The notes below the pieces were generated by a model, which did not search any database, was not told where the DNA came from, and was given only the letters and a program-made list of their open reading frames with translations. From positions 124,001-188,000 of the forward strand of contig WPDH01000027.1 of assembly GCA_019137255.1 (NCBI GenBank): DNA of 64,000 bases. Direction: 5' to 3'. This document shows, piece after piece, positions 1 through 11,160 of this stretch. Every line of letters starts with the position of its first letter. Positions within the stretch are counted from its first letter, which is position 1. The stretch comes from Corinectria fuckeliana. Its lineage: Eukaryota; Ascomycota; Sordariomycetes; Hypocreales; Nectriaceae. Position numbers and translations under genes: made by a program.

Positions 1-981
1 CCTTCCGCAGCTGCTCCTCCTGCTGTTCAAGCTCCTCGTTGGCCTGTCTCTCTTGCTCCTGTTGATCTTCGTGGAGGCTCTGCAGGGCTTGGAGGAACGC
101 TTCACGGCGTTCCTCGTCGAGGACAGGGCTTACGCTGATGAACTCTCGAGCGTAGTCCCACTCATTATTGCGTAAAAGCACGTGCAGCGTGTATAGTTCG
201 AGAATCTTCACTCTAGCGTTGAGGTCTCTAGGGGTGTTGGCGCCGCTCGCTTCCTTGGCCGGCGACCGATAGCGATTCGACATGCGCGATCCAGGGGTGG
301 TGGGCGTTTCGGCAAGCCGGCCGGTAACGTCGAGGTTGGGCGTGCTGCAGGCGGCGAGGTAGGCCTCGAGCCTCTTCTGGTTGAACAACTGGTCACGAGC
401 GTGTGCCAGCAGCAAGGTCGCGCTATCTCGGTCAGCAACACGGTCATGGGGTATCGGGCGAGCATATACCAAACTCACAGGTTAATGACCACATCCGAAT
501 CGACGTCGCCTTCGACGCCGTGGTAACCGTTTCTGATCACCTCGTCCCAGACCTCTCCTTCGCGGACCTTGGCGCACAAGGCCCTCCACTCCTGGTTGCC
601 AAAAGCATCCTTGCCTTCCTCCGGCTCCAGCTCGGCGACGGCATTGAGGATGGTCAAGTAAAGGCTCCAGACCTTGATGCGGGTGGTCTTTGAGGCACGC
701 GCGACAGGAGCGAGCTCGCTATCGTCGACGGGTTCAGGAAGGGTGATGAGCGGGAGCAGCGTCGTCAGGGCTTCGGGAAGACGACGCGTGAGGAACAAGG
801 TGGAAGCTTGGCGGTATGACTTTGAGATTTGGGAAGGATGGCGGGACGAGGTGGACGAGGCCGAGGCCGAGGGCAAGGCAGCAGAGATGGGAGCAGCCCA
901 AACGCTGTTGGAGAGGCCTCGATGGCCGCCCGACGCGTTCGGGATATGGCTAAAGCCAGAATACTGGCCGTCGGCGGGCAT
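1..981 (-). CDS. pex26: Peroxin Pex26-like protein, 3' part cut by window edge
   Basis: Probable fungal Pex26, the peroxisomal membrane anchor that recruits the Pex1-Pex6 AAA ATPases for recycling of the Pex5 import receptor. The ATG is at 981-979. Exon 1 (981-479) encodes 167 residues plus two bases, including a helical stretch (KSYRQASTLFLTRRLPEAL) and the GYHGVEGDVDSDVVINL segment. A GT-AG intron (478-423) has donor gtgagt and acceptor atag. Exon 2 starts at 422 and is open to base 1; it contains ATLLLAHARDQLFNQKRLEAYL and a Gln/Glu-rich coiled-coil run at the edge. The expected C-terminal membrane segment lies outside the window. The family call rests on remembered similarity to fungal Pex26 proteins. 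Confidence 0.75.
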
Positions 982-2435
982 GGTGATGAGGGAGGGGGGG
1001 TGACGGTGAGGTCAAGCTGAGCTCGAGACGGACATGGAAGCGATTCCAACGACGAAGGCTCCGGCGAGGTCGGCGGTCAGAGGCGAAGGCGAAGCCAGCG
1101 GTCGACGGGCGGATACGAAGGCGAGGTGACGAGGAAAAATACACGCAAGTCGGAGAATCAATTGAGCAACCGGAGTGAGGCGACGATGTTAAAAGAGGCG
1201 GTGGCCTGTCGCCGTAGGGAAACAAGGAGACTACTGGGCGCACGCGTCAGGGCGAATTCCTCATCAAGCACAGCCGTGACATGTGGTTGAACATGCCAGC
1301 CAGCCAGAAGCAAGGGAGATGGGGGCATGTTTTCTCGGCCATGCTGACGATTTAGCCTCGGCAGCTGGGCTCGGGCTCTGCAGTCAGGTGGCCACCCGCT
1401 GTAGCTGTAGGTCCCTTAGCTTTCCCAGTGGGGGACATGCGCTAATACAGACTCTGCCTAGGTAGTTGGTTAGGTACCTGCAGGTAGGCCGAGGCCAAAG
1501 GATAGGACGCCGATGGATGAGCTCCGGCCGGCTCGGTGGTCGGGCTGTTAGTTGGTACCTGCATCCCAAGCAGGCCTTGTTATTAGTGAGGTCCAATGAG
1601 CTCAGCTCCGGAACAAGTGCTGTACCCCCATAACCTCCGCTTCGTCAAGTCCAGGCTCCAGGACACGCTCCAGCTCTGGGTTGACACCTCCGCATTCCGA
1701 CGAGAACCTACCTACTGGATAACGACGGATCACACACCAATTTGAGCTACAAGACACCCCATCATTTATTTCATGCACCACTCCGTACCTGCATCGGGCC
1801 CGTGAGGGAGGGGAGCTCATCCTCGTTTCCCCTGACAACATTTTCTATGACTTGTTTATGATCCATCACGAGCCTCTGTGGTTGTGTGAGACCCTCCGCC
1901 TTCTACACTACACGTTGTGAAGGATTGTTTCGTTCCTCACATATACAGATGCTTGGCCGGAAATGGCAAAAGGCTCGACCCACATGGCACTCCGGTGATG
2001 GCAGACGCTAGGTGAATTTGCGGACTTCTTTCCGGGGAAAGTCAACAAAAACACCATGAACTCCCTAATGATTGATGCAGCCACATGCAAGGGAGACCAA
2101 TGTAGACATTAGCCCTTGGTGGCAATATGTGTCCCCAAGTCAATTGAATCTCACACACTCTTGTCCATCTAGGTGTGAAGAATGGGGAAGCTGAACTGCA
2201 TTGAATCATGCCATCCTCTAAAAAGCAAAATTGCTGGAGCATCATGTTTTGCCATGATACGGCTTCTTGTCGTTAGATCCAAGTTTAACAAGCCCAGACT
2301 TAACTACGTGTATCGATAAATCTAACCTAAACAGCAAAATGCAACCCACCTTTATTGGTATCTATCACCCAAGACGCCGTTTGCCCGGTCAATTTCGAAA
2401 TCTCAAACAAATCTCCAATGCTCCATCGTGCCGCA
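982..2435. other. Intergenic: upstream of pex26, downstream of haspin
   Basis: No credible gene was found. Open frames here are short, overlap on both strands and resemble no family. A TAGGTACCTG near-palindrome lies at 1471-1480, a variant of an element repeated elsewhere in the window. The pex26 promoter must be in the right-hand neighbourhood of 982. Confidence 0.5.
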
Positions 2436-4113
2436 CTACGCCGGTCGCTTTCGGCATGACCTTCGCAACGGCGTCCCTTCTTGCAAGTCGTGGACCTCCT
2501 CTCGCGGCACGATGATGCTGTCCTCCCGCTCCAGTATCGAGTCTTCTACTCCGACGAGCTGCTCCTGGGTCATCCAGCCGGACTCTACTGCAAAGCAGAC
2601 CACGTTCGCCGCGCTTCCGAAGCACGGCACGCTCTCTTCGGCGTCCGGGTTGAGATAGGTCCACATCTCCTTCGACTCTTTCTTGAAGCGCGCGAGCTCC
2701 TTCTTGTCGCCGGCGAAGTGGCCCACCAGGTACTCGTACAGGTACGCCAGCCATAGCACGTTGGTGTACGGGGCATATGCGTCCCAGGAGAGCGGTCCGT
2801 CTATTCCCGGGGCGTACGGTGTGTCGTGGGCCTCAGGCGGGAGACACTTTCGGTCGGCGTGCAGCAAGAAGGATCGCATCTGGCGGTAGACTTTGCATTG
2901 CGGTGCGTGGGTGCTGGTAAAGAGGCTGAGGTCCCTTTCCAAGTCGAAGGCCACTGGTAACGCGTCGTCGACAGACAAGTCCTCGGCTCGTGATAAACCG
3001 TAGTCCAAAATGGTAATGTCCAGTCCCGAGAATCCAAAGACTCCTTTGGATACAGGTCCCATTGGTCTCGGATGTCTCCTTTGTTTGATGCACAAGTTGC
3101 CCTCGTGCAGGTCACGGTGCTGCATCTGGTCAGCTGAAGCCCCCAAAGCTCTACTTACGGTGTCATACCTCAAACATGGCGAGATCTTCGGCCCTAGCCA
3201 GTGCAATTGCCTCTAGGAAGAAGATGTCCCAGAGCTGGGCCTCAGTCTCCAGCTTCCAGTCCTCCAACGCCTTTCCAGCATCACCCAGCTCAACCACTAA
3301 GAACCGAGTCTCGTCCAGGTACCGACTCGGAGAAGGATAGAACTGCGCCCTGTCCGGCTCTTTGCGCTTCATCTTCTTTTGAAACTTTTGGTGTGTCTCG
3401 AGCAACTCCACTGTCGTCTTTCCTTGCACTACGTACCGCTCCTTGTACACGACGAATCCGGGAATATCGGCCAGCCACTCCGAAATTCGCAGTTCGCCTT
3501 GGATGTCCTCCTCAGAATGCGGCTCCTCGTCCACCAGGCCAGATCGCACTTGGGCTCTGGTTTGCGGCTTGATAGGGGATAGTAGTCGGATGACTTTGAT
3601 AATGCTTGTTCCGCGGTCGTTGGTGACGCGGTACACTTCGGCGTAAGATGCCTCAGCGATCTTGTCTATCCTATCGCCTGGCAGGCATACATCGTCCCAC
3701 GTCAAGATTCGCAGTGGTGTTTCTTGATGCGGCTCTTCCGGCACTGGCTCATTGCCCTCTTGGGTGTCTTTTCGTTGTGCGTCTAGTTCCGGTTCGGCGA
3801 CCTCGGCTTGTGGAGGTCCCTCTGCGTCTGGCCCATCTGATGCCTGCTCTTCTTCCTCGAAAACTGTCTGGACTTGTTTTTTATCGACGACAGATAACAG
3901 CTTCTTCGACTTCCGAGGTGAACTTCGGGGAGAGGGTCCTTCCTCGATTCTGATTGAAGATATCCTCTCCACTAACGAATCCAATTTGTCCTTTTCGGTG
4001 GTGGGCTCCGGTTGCAAGCGGATAGGACTCTGAGGTAACTCGGCGAACAGTCGTTCAGCCTTTGACCTCTTCGAGGGTTTTCCATACTTCCTCGCAGCAG
4101 TGCTTCGTGCCAT
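2436..4113 (-). CDS. Haspin-type serine/threonine protein kinase
   Basis: Haspin kinases phosphorylate histone H3 Thr3 in mitosis and help place the chromosomal passenger complex at centromeres. The ATG at 4113-4111 opens with MARSTAARKYGKPSK, a basic RKYGK start I associate with fungal haspins; the frame extends upstream only through a non-ATG codon. Exon 1 is 4113-3169 and exon 2 is 3119-2436, joined across a 49-nt intron (3168-3120) so that FE joins HRDLHEGN, the catalytic loop (Asp near residue 318). The product is 542 aa. The N-terminal 150 residues are low complexity and acidic. The C-terminal kinase domain carries DYG (near residue 354) where animal haspins have DYT. An earlier acceptor six bases upstream (3126) would add Met-Gln before HRD and is less likely. 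Confidence 0.9.
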
Positions 4114-5234
4114 GTCGATGGTCAAGCCGTGGACGCTTGAGAAGCGCGGTGGCTTTCGCGTCAATGATGCTCATTGATTGACGTCGCGTTTAGGGAAAGG
4201 ATGGAGGCGTTGTCACGGTAACCGTATAACTTGCTCGGATGACCCAATCAGGTGAAACATGGCATGTTCGGGTGGGTCCATCTCGGTGTCACGCCCGGGG
4301 AAGAGCGTCTTGGTATCCGCCGGTTTCTTGGTTGTCCCGCTCATTCATGACAATTGCGGAAAATGCCAAAGGTTTCACTTCTTAAACTCCCGTGCGGGAT
4401 AGCTTAGTAAATAATATGTTTTTTAGGGTTTTGGGGTTGAGAAATAAATATGTTCCTGTACGATATGGCACGCCCGAGGCACTAACACCAAAAAGACGGT
4501 GTCTATCATCCATCCTCTTGAAAATCAGTAAACGATTGTTTTCGATCCTTCTAGAGCACTATACTCAAGCATGTACGACATCTGGGGCCCCGGAAACGCC
4601 ACTCCAATTACCGGTCTCAGCCCGCAGGGTAGGCGAGGGGGCCCGGCAAGTGAGTACTTAAGGAGGCTTCCAGAGTTGGGTGCTTCTCCCAAGCATTGGG
4701 CTAGCCAAGTTTCCCTGGCGTCCGACGGGCTGTTGTGCTTCTGTCCGGGAGACTGCTCCTCCGATTCAATCATTAACTTACAGTGAAAGCACTTGAGAGA
4801 ATAAGGTATTGTATAGATTGTCGATCTGACGAGTGTGGAGAAGTTATGGCGTGATATCGGTTATTGTTTGCTTAGTCTGGATGATCATTGACACCAGCAA
4901 AAGGGCAAACTGTCGAATATCGAACGCTTACGACCCAGAAAACAGAAATCACCCTGACTCAGAGTACAGGCAGGTCGAGATCACTCGAGAGTAGGAGGAT
5001 GCTGACTCCTCAGGCTGTCAAGATCTTATCATGGAAGGGTTGAAGGGGTAGCATCGGAGCCGTCGACGAACCAGATGTGCCGCATGCTGCCCCAGATTGT
5101 CGGGCCTTGTCGCCCCACTCTTTTCGTCCAGATTCAGCCACTTTTAGTTTTCTGTCTCCTGGAGGCGTGGCCACAAACCTACGGTGCTCTTCCATCTCCC
5201 AAGGCTCAAGCTTCCTCCGTCATCAACCTCGACC
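4114..5234. other. Divergent promoter region, haspin / CCDC47-like gene
   Basis: About 1.1 kb separates the two divergent start codons. No family-related open frame was found. A pyrimidine-rich stretch precedes the 5235 start codon. The GC-rich block at 4570-4760 has a faint 5S-like word but no complete 5S gene. Confidence 0.5.
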
Positions 5235-6687
5235 ATGGCCGACTTCTTCAGAAACGCCTTCGGCGGCGCCAAGTCCGAGGCGCCTGCTGCCGCTGCCGCC
5301 CCGAGTGCTGACGCTGGTGAGTTCCCGCTCCTCCTCCTTGTGCCTCTCCCTGCCGAGCGCCGTCTCCGTGTGGTGTGGTGTGGTATCGATGCGACGCGCG
5401 CGCGCGCGAAGATGCCCGTCTGATGGCCACGATGGGACCAACGACTGACGCGCACCCCGTACAGACTTCGCAGACTTCGCTGAAGCTGCCAGCCCCGTCC
5501 CCGTTTCCGAGGTCGGCGATGCCACCTTTGCGGCTGCCGCTCCTTCGGCCACGGCCCCTCCCTACACCAAATGGTACAACATCCACGAGCGCCACTCCAT
5601 CTCCGAGTTCAAGATGGAAGGGGTCATCATGCTGATGGCGTCCCTCATCTTCCTCGTCCACATGATTGGCGCCCGTTTCAATCGCTCCAAGGCCAAGGCC
5701 TGGATCCGCGCCAACGCCCCTCCCCTCAAGAGCGAATATGCCCTCGTTGGCTTCGGCGGCGTCCCCACCCTGGACAACGATTTCAAGCCCGACACCCTCC
5801 TCAAGGAGAAGTCGCTCTTCGAATTTGCCACCTACGCCACGGGTCGACAGAACGCTGCCTTCACCGACGTCAAGCTCACCCTGACTAAGAAGTTCAACCC
5901 CATTGTCAACCTTTTCGAGACTGGGCTCGGCTACTTTACCGAGACTTTTCCCATCCCCTACGATATCATGGAGGCCACCACCTACGCCTTCGACGGAAAG
6001 GAGAACCTGACTGTGCCCTCTCTGCCCGGCGCCACCGAGGTTCGCGCCAAGGACCCCAAGAGCAACTACGACGGCTTTGTCTGGGCTGTCGTCAACAAGA
6101 ATGACATGCAGCAGGCTCGCGAAGAGCGATACGACCTGTCCCTCACCCTCACCAAAGACAACACCAAGCTGCCTGTCTGGACAACCGTCATGAGCGAGAG
6201 CGCCGAGATCACCGAGGCCCTTCTCACCCCGGAGCTGGCCGATGCCGTCAAGTCCGCAGGCGAACTCCTCGAGTACCTCATCATCTCAGATCAGCCCACC
6301 GAGAAGCCCTCAACCATCGAGGAGACGACCCCTCGCAAGCGCATCTTCCTCAAGTACCGCCTGCCCTCCGGTAGCAACTACGATGATCTCCTGCCCCTCT
6401 TCTCCTACTTCCTGCGCCTGCCTGACTTCCTCGTCAAGGCGGCCCACTTCCGACCCGAGGTCCTCAGGAAGGTCCGCAACACCCGCGAGAGCATGATCAA
6501 CGAGATCAAGAAGGCCACCGAGGATGAGCGCAACGAGGAGCGCCTCATCGAGAAGGAGAAGGCCCGCAAGGCCAAGCGTGACGCCGACCTCAAGGGTCTT
6601 GACGCCAAGGCCCAGAAGAAGTATCTCGACAGGGAGAGGGAGAAGGAGCTGCGCAAGTCGCAGAAGAAGTCGACCATGCGCGGCTAA
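5235..6687 (+). CDS. CCDC47-like ER membrane protein (DUF1682 family)
   Basis: Members of the CCDC47/DUF1682 family act in the ER membrane; the animal protein is part of the PAT/multipass translocon that helps insert multi-spanning proteins. Exon 1 is 5235-5316 and exon 2 is 5465-6687, with a 148-nt intron (donor gtgagt, branch-like actgac, acceptor tacag). The product is 434 aa. It has an Ala/Pro-rich N-terminus, one hydrophobic segment (VIMLMASLIFLVHMIGA) near residues 78-95, the conserved body with FEFATYATGRQN, and a Lys/Arg/Glu-rich coiled-coil tail ending KKSTMRG, as in metazoan CCDC47. No cleavable signal peptide is obvious at the chosen start, unlike the animal protein. The first ATG after the pyrimidine-rich leader was taken. 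Confidence 0.85.
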
Positions 6688-7705
6688 ATCTACCTGCCAA
6701 GTAGTGAGCGGTGCTGTCGTCAGGTTGGGTCTTGTAAAGTAAAGGGTTTGATAACCGCTGTACCACTAGTATATGACCCAACAGTGATGGTGGTGGTTCG
6801 GGTGCACACGCAATATCTGCAGCTGTCATCGGTATCTAAAAATAATACATTTATGTCGCCTATCCAAGTTACTTAGTAATTTCTGAATCCGAATCCAACT
6901 TCAACTGCGTGAATCTAAACTTGACGGACTAAACCACCATGGAAAACCCTCAGGAGTAATGTTGACGATAAGGGATGAATTAAAGCAAGCAAGCCCTTCA
7001 GGGTCTACAAGCTGCGAGGATCTCTTGAATTTGACATTATGGAACAAAGCACCCCAGCCCAAGACTGGTGCCCATCTTTTTTTCGGGTTGTTTGACCAAC
7101 CGACCTGCCATTCATCCATCCATGCCCTCCATACCTATCTAGTAGGTATCCAAAAATGCCCTTTTACGTCTTTGTCGAGTCCCGACAGACTCCATTGACC
7201 AAGTAACACCTCCCAAAACACTAAAAATGTACATACGGTTTCAATTTGCTGTTACGCATCCCGCATGTACACGCACATCACCGTGTATCCTACAGGGTAT
7301 TCCCCAGGAATGCCCAGTATGTATATGCCAGTCGGCCCGACGATCGATATTTGAGCACGGAGTGGGCCTTTTGATCCGTTGCTCTTTCGTCTTGAAGACG
7401 AAGGGGGTAATGTGCTCGGCTGATTTTTCCTCTCGCTGGCCACAAGCCGTTGTTGTGGTAGATGGTTCCCCAAGCCACGCGCTGCATTTCGCTGATCGAG
7501 AGGTTTTGACCGTGGAGACGACGCGATGAGAGGCCGGGCAAGACGGGGGCTTCCATACTGGTGTATCTGGAAGGCTAACCCACTTGATGGTATCCCCCCC
7601 GACCTCTACGTGGCGTTCTTCATGATTCGCTGGCGGCTGATTGGTCTTTCCTCCTTGCTGTTCGACGTGGATCGTCGACTCTGCTGAAATCGGGTGTGAA
7701 TGACT
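6688..7705. other. Convergent 3' intergenic region
   Basis: This lies between the stop codons of the CCDC47-like gene and the Zn2Cys6 regulator, so it should hold both 3' UTRs. No conserved frame or RNA gene was seen. AT-rich stretches at 6840-6900 are plausible polyadenylation territory. Confidence 0.45.
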
Positions 7706-10554
7706 TCAAGGCCCCATCCACATACCCCCGTTTCCGGTGCCGGCCATACTTTCGGGGCTCGGCCCGAAGCCGTATCCGAACAGCGTAGAGAACTCATCCA
7801 TGACCTGTGGGACCGACGGAAAGTTGGCGTCCATCCCGATGAACGGGCTCGCGGCATGCATAGCGGGCATGCCTGGCCTGGTCGTACCGTTTCCGTTCGT
7901 TCCGCGCCAAAACGCCGATGGGTTGGGAGGCAAAGGTAGCGACGCCTCGGGGGAGGATTCCGGCCTCATCTCATGCCCTGGAACGTCGTTCTTCCAAAGA
8001 AGCTCCCACTTCTTGAACCGCGAATATTCCGACTCGCGACCGGAAGGGTCGGCAGTGGCATCGAGCCGCGAGATTGCACGCTCGAATACCTCGATCAGAG
8101 AGGCCTCCGAACGAGCCGACTCACCGCCCGCGGACATCTCTTTGATCATAGCCATACCGGTCCGCAGGCCATCGCGGAGCCTGTCCGTCTTCCTTTGCAG
8201 GCATTGAGTAATTATGACGAGAAGCGCCGCGCGGCAGGAGCTGAACTCGGTGTAAGACGCCCGTGCGAGGCCGATGGTGTTCTGGAGCAGGTGGCACGTT
8301 TCGACGATGGTCAGCGCCGCTTCGACACAGTCGGCAACCAGGATGGAGCGGGGATTCGACTTGTGAGGTGTGGTGGGCCGTTGGTTGTTGGAATCGGCTG
8401 GAGAGCTCGAGGTGCTGGCATTACCCTTGATGGCTTCGCGGGGGAAGATGAACGGACGACCAGCGTACATGCGCAGGAGACAGTATTCCAGCTTCAAGTG
8501 CATGTCTGCACGAGAAAGAGGAACCTGCATATTCACCTCCTTGCGAAATGCCGTCTCCGGGAGGGACTCCCACCACTTGCGGAGGTCCTCCTTCATCTCG
8601 ATGACTCGGCCGAGGCCTTCGTTTATCTCATGTTTTTGAGATGTCCTGAGCACCGAGCTGTCGGGGAAAATCATTAGCACACATGACCGTCTAGGGGAAG
8701 CCGCTCGTGAGTGGAGGCACGCTTACATTTCATGTGCGATATTTCCAAGGGCCTGATTTAACCTCAGCGTTGCGAGCATGTGCGCAACATTCGTGGGGTT
8801 AGATGGCATGATGTCCGGACGATCAACAGGCATCTCCGCATCCACATCCTTGCTCAGAATGGAAGTTGGTCGCCCGTGATATATCCCAACTCGCCTATTG
8901 ACAAGTTAGTCTCCTGACACGGAATTGATCTGGAGGCCATAGTATACTTTTCCGTCGTGTAAGCTGTCCACCACACGCGATTTCTCGACTCACGGATGAA
9001 AGGGTCCAGCCCTTCCGCGGGGTATCGCCGATGCATGCCATTTTGGATGGCAAGCTTGACGGCAAGGTTGAGGTAGATGTATGATAACCCCGAGGCGTCT
9101 AGAGGCAGGGTGTAGATGCCAATGAGAAGAATGGCCTGAACGCTCTCGAGCGAGGCCACGGTGATGACATCAGGAACTAGTTTGCAGGCCTGCTGGTAGA
9201 ACATAACGCCGAGGGTGTCCTCTGAAAACGGACTGGCGTCCAAGCCGCCCTTGCTTGGGTCGCCGCCCCTCTCAAGGCGCGAGTCGAGATAGGCATACTG
9301 AGTGCCAATGGCGAAGACGATCCAGATGAGGCAGACAGTGCCAACTTCTCTTCGAGAGAGGGCGCCCGGGTTCTGATAGACAAGATCAAGTTGCTCGGCG
9401 AGCCAGCCCCTTTCGACGTAGAAGTAATTGGTCTCGGCGTGCTTGTAAAACGCCTGCACCAGGAACTCGGCGACGTATCGAGGCGGGAGGGCAGTTAGCG
9501 ACGACAGGGCGCTGCCGGACTGGAGCTCCTCGGCCCGGTAGTACTCCTTGAAGCTGAGAGAAGCCGGGGCATCCTAGAGCACGGCTGCGATTAGAAGGAG
9601 CGCGGCCAATGACGCTAAAGGATCGGGATGAAACATACGAGGCGGCCTCCTTCTGGCACACATTGCTCAATCCACTGCTTGATCCGCATGGAGAAGTTCC
9701 AGTGGGAAAATTCGCCGGAGTAGTCTGCGACGGGGGTTAGTGAGTTGGTCCAAGGACTTTAATGCAAGTAGAAGCAGGTGCTTACGAGTGGTGTTGTTGT
9801 CAAGAGGTTGAACAGTGAAGTTCTCATCGTCGACACCAAGAAAGTCCGAGCCGGGGGATCCGACGACTTGGTTCTGTCGGTGGCTCCGGGGGGCATCGGG
9901 ATTCTTGTCTACCGATTCCGCCATTGCCTTGAGAGTCTCTGAATCAAAGGAGATGTTGCCGGCATAGTGGGTGATGATCTTCTCCATGTAGGCCATGCGC
10001 TGAAGGAGCTCGGCGTTGCTGGACCCAGATCGATTTCTGTCAAGCGAAACAGAGTTACGGGTTAGCAATGGGTCATGGCGACCAGTACCGAGATTGAGGA
10101 GCGAGGCACGAGAGCTTACCTGGCAGTGCTATCGCCAGCACCGTCGCCGTCTCTGGCCGTCGGGCCCAGAAACTCGCATTGGCGATGCAGCCGGGTGCAT
10201 CGCCGACAGGGCACACCACCATCACACTTTTCCTTCTGGCGTCGGCAGCCGTCGCAACTGCAAGGCACACGAGCGTCAGCATGGGCATTGACGAAAGGCT
10301 GGGACAAGGTGATGACAGGAACTGAGTGGAATGGAGTGTATAAGGAACAAGGGCAAGTGATGGTATGCGATACAGGCAGGGTTGAAGGCAGCGTAATAGT
10401 GGTCAGGCCTGGTTCTCAGGCTGATGACATTTCCACAAGGACGGCGAGAAGAGCGGTGATCAGGATGGGAAACTTACGCTCGAAGAGCTCGTTTACGCTC
10501 TCTCTCGGCCTCGCGACGTTGCTTATGCTTCTGCAGGTTCTGTTGGTTATCCAT
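7706..10554 (-). CDS. Zn2Cys6 (GAL4-type) transcription factor with fungal-specific TF domain
   Basis: Nuclear DNA-binding regulator; its target genes cannot be told from sequence. Seven exons: 10554-10478, 10257-10120, 10036-9786, 9724-9639, 9573-8948, 8894-8727 and 8657-7706, all with GT-AG introns and consistent phase, giving 765 aa. Cysteines at 27, 30, 37, 43, 46 and 53 form a canonical C-X2-C-X6-C-X5-C-X2-C-X6-C cluster, preceded by a basic stretch rich in Arg and Lys. The middle holds the fungal-specific transcription factor domain: an aromatic block with YSGEFSHWNF, then RNRVWWTAYTTEKRVGIYHGRP, a hallmark of that fold. The C-terminus is low complexity, Pro/Gly/Met-rich. The first intron (220 nt) interrupts the codon just before the first zinc cysteine. 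Its position 4.8 kb from the GABA genes is suggestive but not proof of a link. Confidence 0.9.
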
Positions 10555-10962
10555 TCACTCAGGAGCGCGCGCGCGGCGCGGGGCCGATTGCGGCGGGCGG
10601 ACGGAAAGGGCTCCCGGGTCACTCAAGCGGCGCGGAGGCCGGAGATCCCAGCGACGAGGACAGAGGGTGCGTGGGCGGATGGAGGCAGGAAAGACGGGTG
10701 ATGGAGAGGCGGGACGGAGGTGTCGAGGGACTGAGGTTGATATTGGAGGTCGGAGGTTGAAGGGATCACGGGTTCTGCGGCTCAGAGCTGGATCGAGGTT
10801 CGAGGGACGAAAAGCTCCATCCGGGACCCGGCGCAGCAGCAGTCAGCACCTAGCAAGGTCGTTCGGGTAGGTGGTAGGGACTACTAGTTAGGCAGTGACG
10901 GGGGGGCCTGGTGGGTGGAAGGCCGCTAAAAGGGCGGAGTGAGTGTGCTTGACTCGAGTCAA

Positions 10963-10994
10963 TGAGTGAGTGAGTGAGTAAGTGAGTGAGTGAG
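10963..10994. repeat. (TGAG)n microsatellite
   Basis: Near-perfect tandem TGAG units with one interruption (gtaagtg), about 410 bp upstream of the Zn2Cys6 gene start. Confidence 0.9.
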
Positions 10995-11039
10995 CTATCA
11001 AGCTGTAGCTACCGTGCACGGTGCTATGTAAGGCAGGGC

Positions 11040-11160
11040 GGTAGTACTAGTAGGTAATAAAGTAGGTAGATAGGTAGGTAGGTATGGAGGTTAAAAGGTA
11101 GGCAAGGCAAGGCAAGGCAAAAGCAAGGTATGGTGCAGGCGGGCGCGCAAGCAAGGTAAA
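11040..11160. repeat. GGTA-type and GGCAA-type short tandem tracts
   Basis: Imperfect runs of GTAGGTA (about 11060-11085) are followed by GGCAAGGCAAGGCAA (about 11100-11120) and further CAAGG words. This looks like replication-slippage sequence in non-coding DNA. Confidence 0.75.

Noticed and set aside
3163..4164. Haspin N-terminus extended to 4164
   Set aside because: The codon at 4164-4162 is TTG; the first ATG in frame is at 4113, where a conserved-looking basic N-terminus begins.
4560..4760. Possible 5S rRNA gene
   Set aside because: Words like GTACTTAAG and AGTTGGGTG recall fungal 5S, but their spacing and the 5' and 3' ends do not match a complete 5S molecule.
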